Under the pieces are notes generated by a model. That model saw only the letters and a list, made by a program, of their open reading frames with translations. It did no database searches and was not told the origin of the DNA. Below are positions 5,288-5,795 of a stretch of 5,795 nt of DNA, in pieces (the first letter of the stretch is position 1; each line of letters opens with the position of its first letter). Origin of the DNA: an uncultured Actinomycetes bacterium (lineage in GTDB: Bacteria > Actinomycetota > Actinomycetes > S36-B12). Position numbers and translations under genes: made by a program. The stretch covers positions 1 to 5,795 of the forward strand of contig CAINGG010000486.1 in assembly GCA_903848435.1 (NCBI GenBank), given 5' to 3'.

Positions 5288-5795
5288 ATGAACGACGTCG
5301 CCGCGCGCTATCCGTGGCCCGCCACCGGTCGATACGTGCGGGCCATGATGGTGATGGGTCTGGACGGTGCGACCGTTGGCCCCGACGGCGGATCGCGATC
5401 ACTGTCGGGCCAGGCGGATCTCGCGGCGCTGCTGGCCATCCGCAGCCACAGTGATGCCGTTGTGATCGGGGCCGAGACGTTGCGCGTCGAGCGCTACAAG
5501 CCATTCCGTGCCAAGCCGGAGCTGCAGGAGAGCCGTGCCGCCCAGGGGCTCGACAGTGCGCCGCGACTGGTGATCGTCAGTGCGTCACTGAAGCTCCCGT
5601 GGGAGGAGCCGGTCTTCACCGAGTCGGCGCTGGCACCCCTGGTCGCCACCGTCGCCGGGCACGATGCCGCCCGGCTGGACCGTGCGCGCGAGCACGCCGA
5701 GGTGCTCGTCGCCCCGGGCTCCCGCGTCGATCCCGCCTGGCTTCTCGACGAGCTCGATGCCCGGCGGCTTCACCGGATCGTCTGCGAGGGCGGGC
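5288..5795 (+). CDS. RibD C-terminal-domain (pyrimidine reductase family) protein, 3' end cut off
   Basis: The first 169 codons of a reductase that runs off the right edge; family members of this type are about 230-260 residues long, so roughly the last third is missing. The family fold is dihydrofolate reductase-like and NADPH-dependent. Visible landmarks: substrate loop MVMGLDGATVGPDGGS (21-36); SLSG (38-41); the SDAVVIGAETLR stretch (55-66), matching the DAvlvGa.T pattern of the family; RLVIVSAS (93-100); EPVFTESALAPLV (107-119); and RIVCEGG (163-169), the start of the EGG cofactor loop. No deaminase domain precedes it, so it is a stand-alone reductase. From memory it resembles mycobacterial Rv2671, a RibD-like protein reported to reduce dihydrofolate; a riboflavin-pathway or folate role is inference, since no riboflavin genes lie alongside. 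ATG 5288 was chosen by -10 spacing. Confidence 0.88.
   Translation, partial: MNDVAARYPWPATGRYVRAMMVMGLDGATVGPDGGSRSLSGQADLAALLAIRSHSDAVVIGAETLRVERYKPFRAKPELQESRAAQGLDSAPRLVIVSASLKLPWEEPVFTESALAPLVATVAGHDAARLDRAREHAEVLVAPGSRVDPAWLLDELDARRLHRIVCEGG

Noticed and set aside
5585..5773. A 62-codon minus-strand open frame near the right edge
   Set aside because: Antisense to the RibD-type reductase, whose reading frame carries the family motifs.

Overview
The window is GC-rich (about two thirds G+C by eye), gene-dense DNA with frequent GTG starts, very short intergenic gaps and four-base start/stop overlaps. Together with TAnnnT-type -10 boxes placed 6-7 nt before start codons, this points to an actinobacterial chromosome. 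I cannot name the genus. I see no RNA gene, mobile element, CRISPR array or long repeat.

Left part (1-2996, minus strand): four genes read right to left in one tightly coupled operon: an alpha/beta hydrolase (2996-2199), a CruF-type carotenoid 1,2-hydratase (2202-1408), a family 2 glycosyltransferase of the carotenoid-glycoside type (1411-275), and the first 92 codons of a multi-pass membrane protein cut by the window edge (278-1). Each junction is a 4-nt overlap (GTGA, ATGA, GTGA). CruF would add water to an acyclic psi-end of a carotenoid to give a tertiary hydroxyl, and the glycosyltransferase is the natural candidate to glycosylate a hydroxyl of the product. The hydrolase and the membrane protein are co-expressed partners of unknown role. 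Phytoene synthase, desaturase and cyclase genes are not in the window.

Middle (2997-4006): a 56-nt divergent promoter region separates the operon from a plus-strand cation diffusion facilitator (3053-3997). This transporter keeps the HxxxD half of the transmembrane metal site but has ExxxN in place of the DxxxD half known from YiiP/FieF. It ends 9 nt from the end of the convergent MFS transporter.

Right part (4007-5795): an MFS transporter on the minus strand (5203-4007) with a histidine-rich tail, an 84-nt divergent intergenic region, and the start of a RibD C-terminal-domain reductase (5288 to the window edge) resembling the stand-alone mycobacterial RibD-like protein Rv2671.

Three of the four transcription units (CDF, MFS, reductase) lack a clear Shine-Dalgarno and have a -10-like hexamer 6-7 nt before the start codon, the arrangement of leaderless mRNAs. 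The hydrolase operon instead has a strong GGAGG site and a -10 further upstream. No single exotic system is evident. The points most worth following are the four-gene carotenoid operon with its two unassigned members, the non-canonical CDF metal site and the leaderless start architecture.
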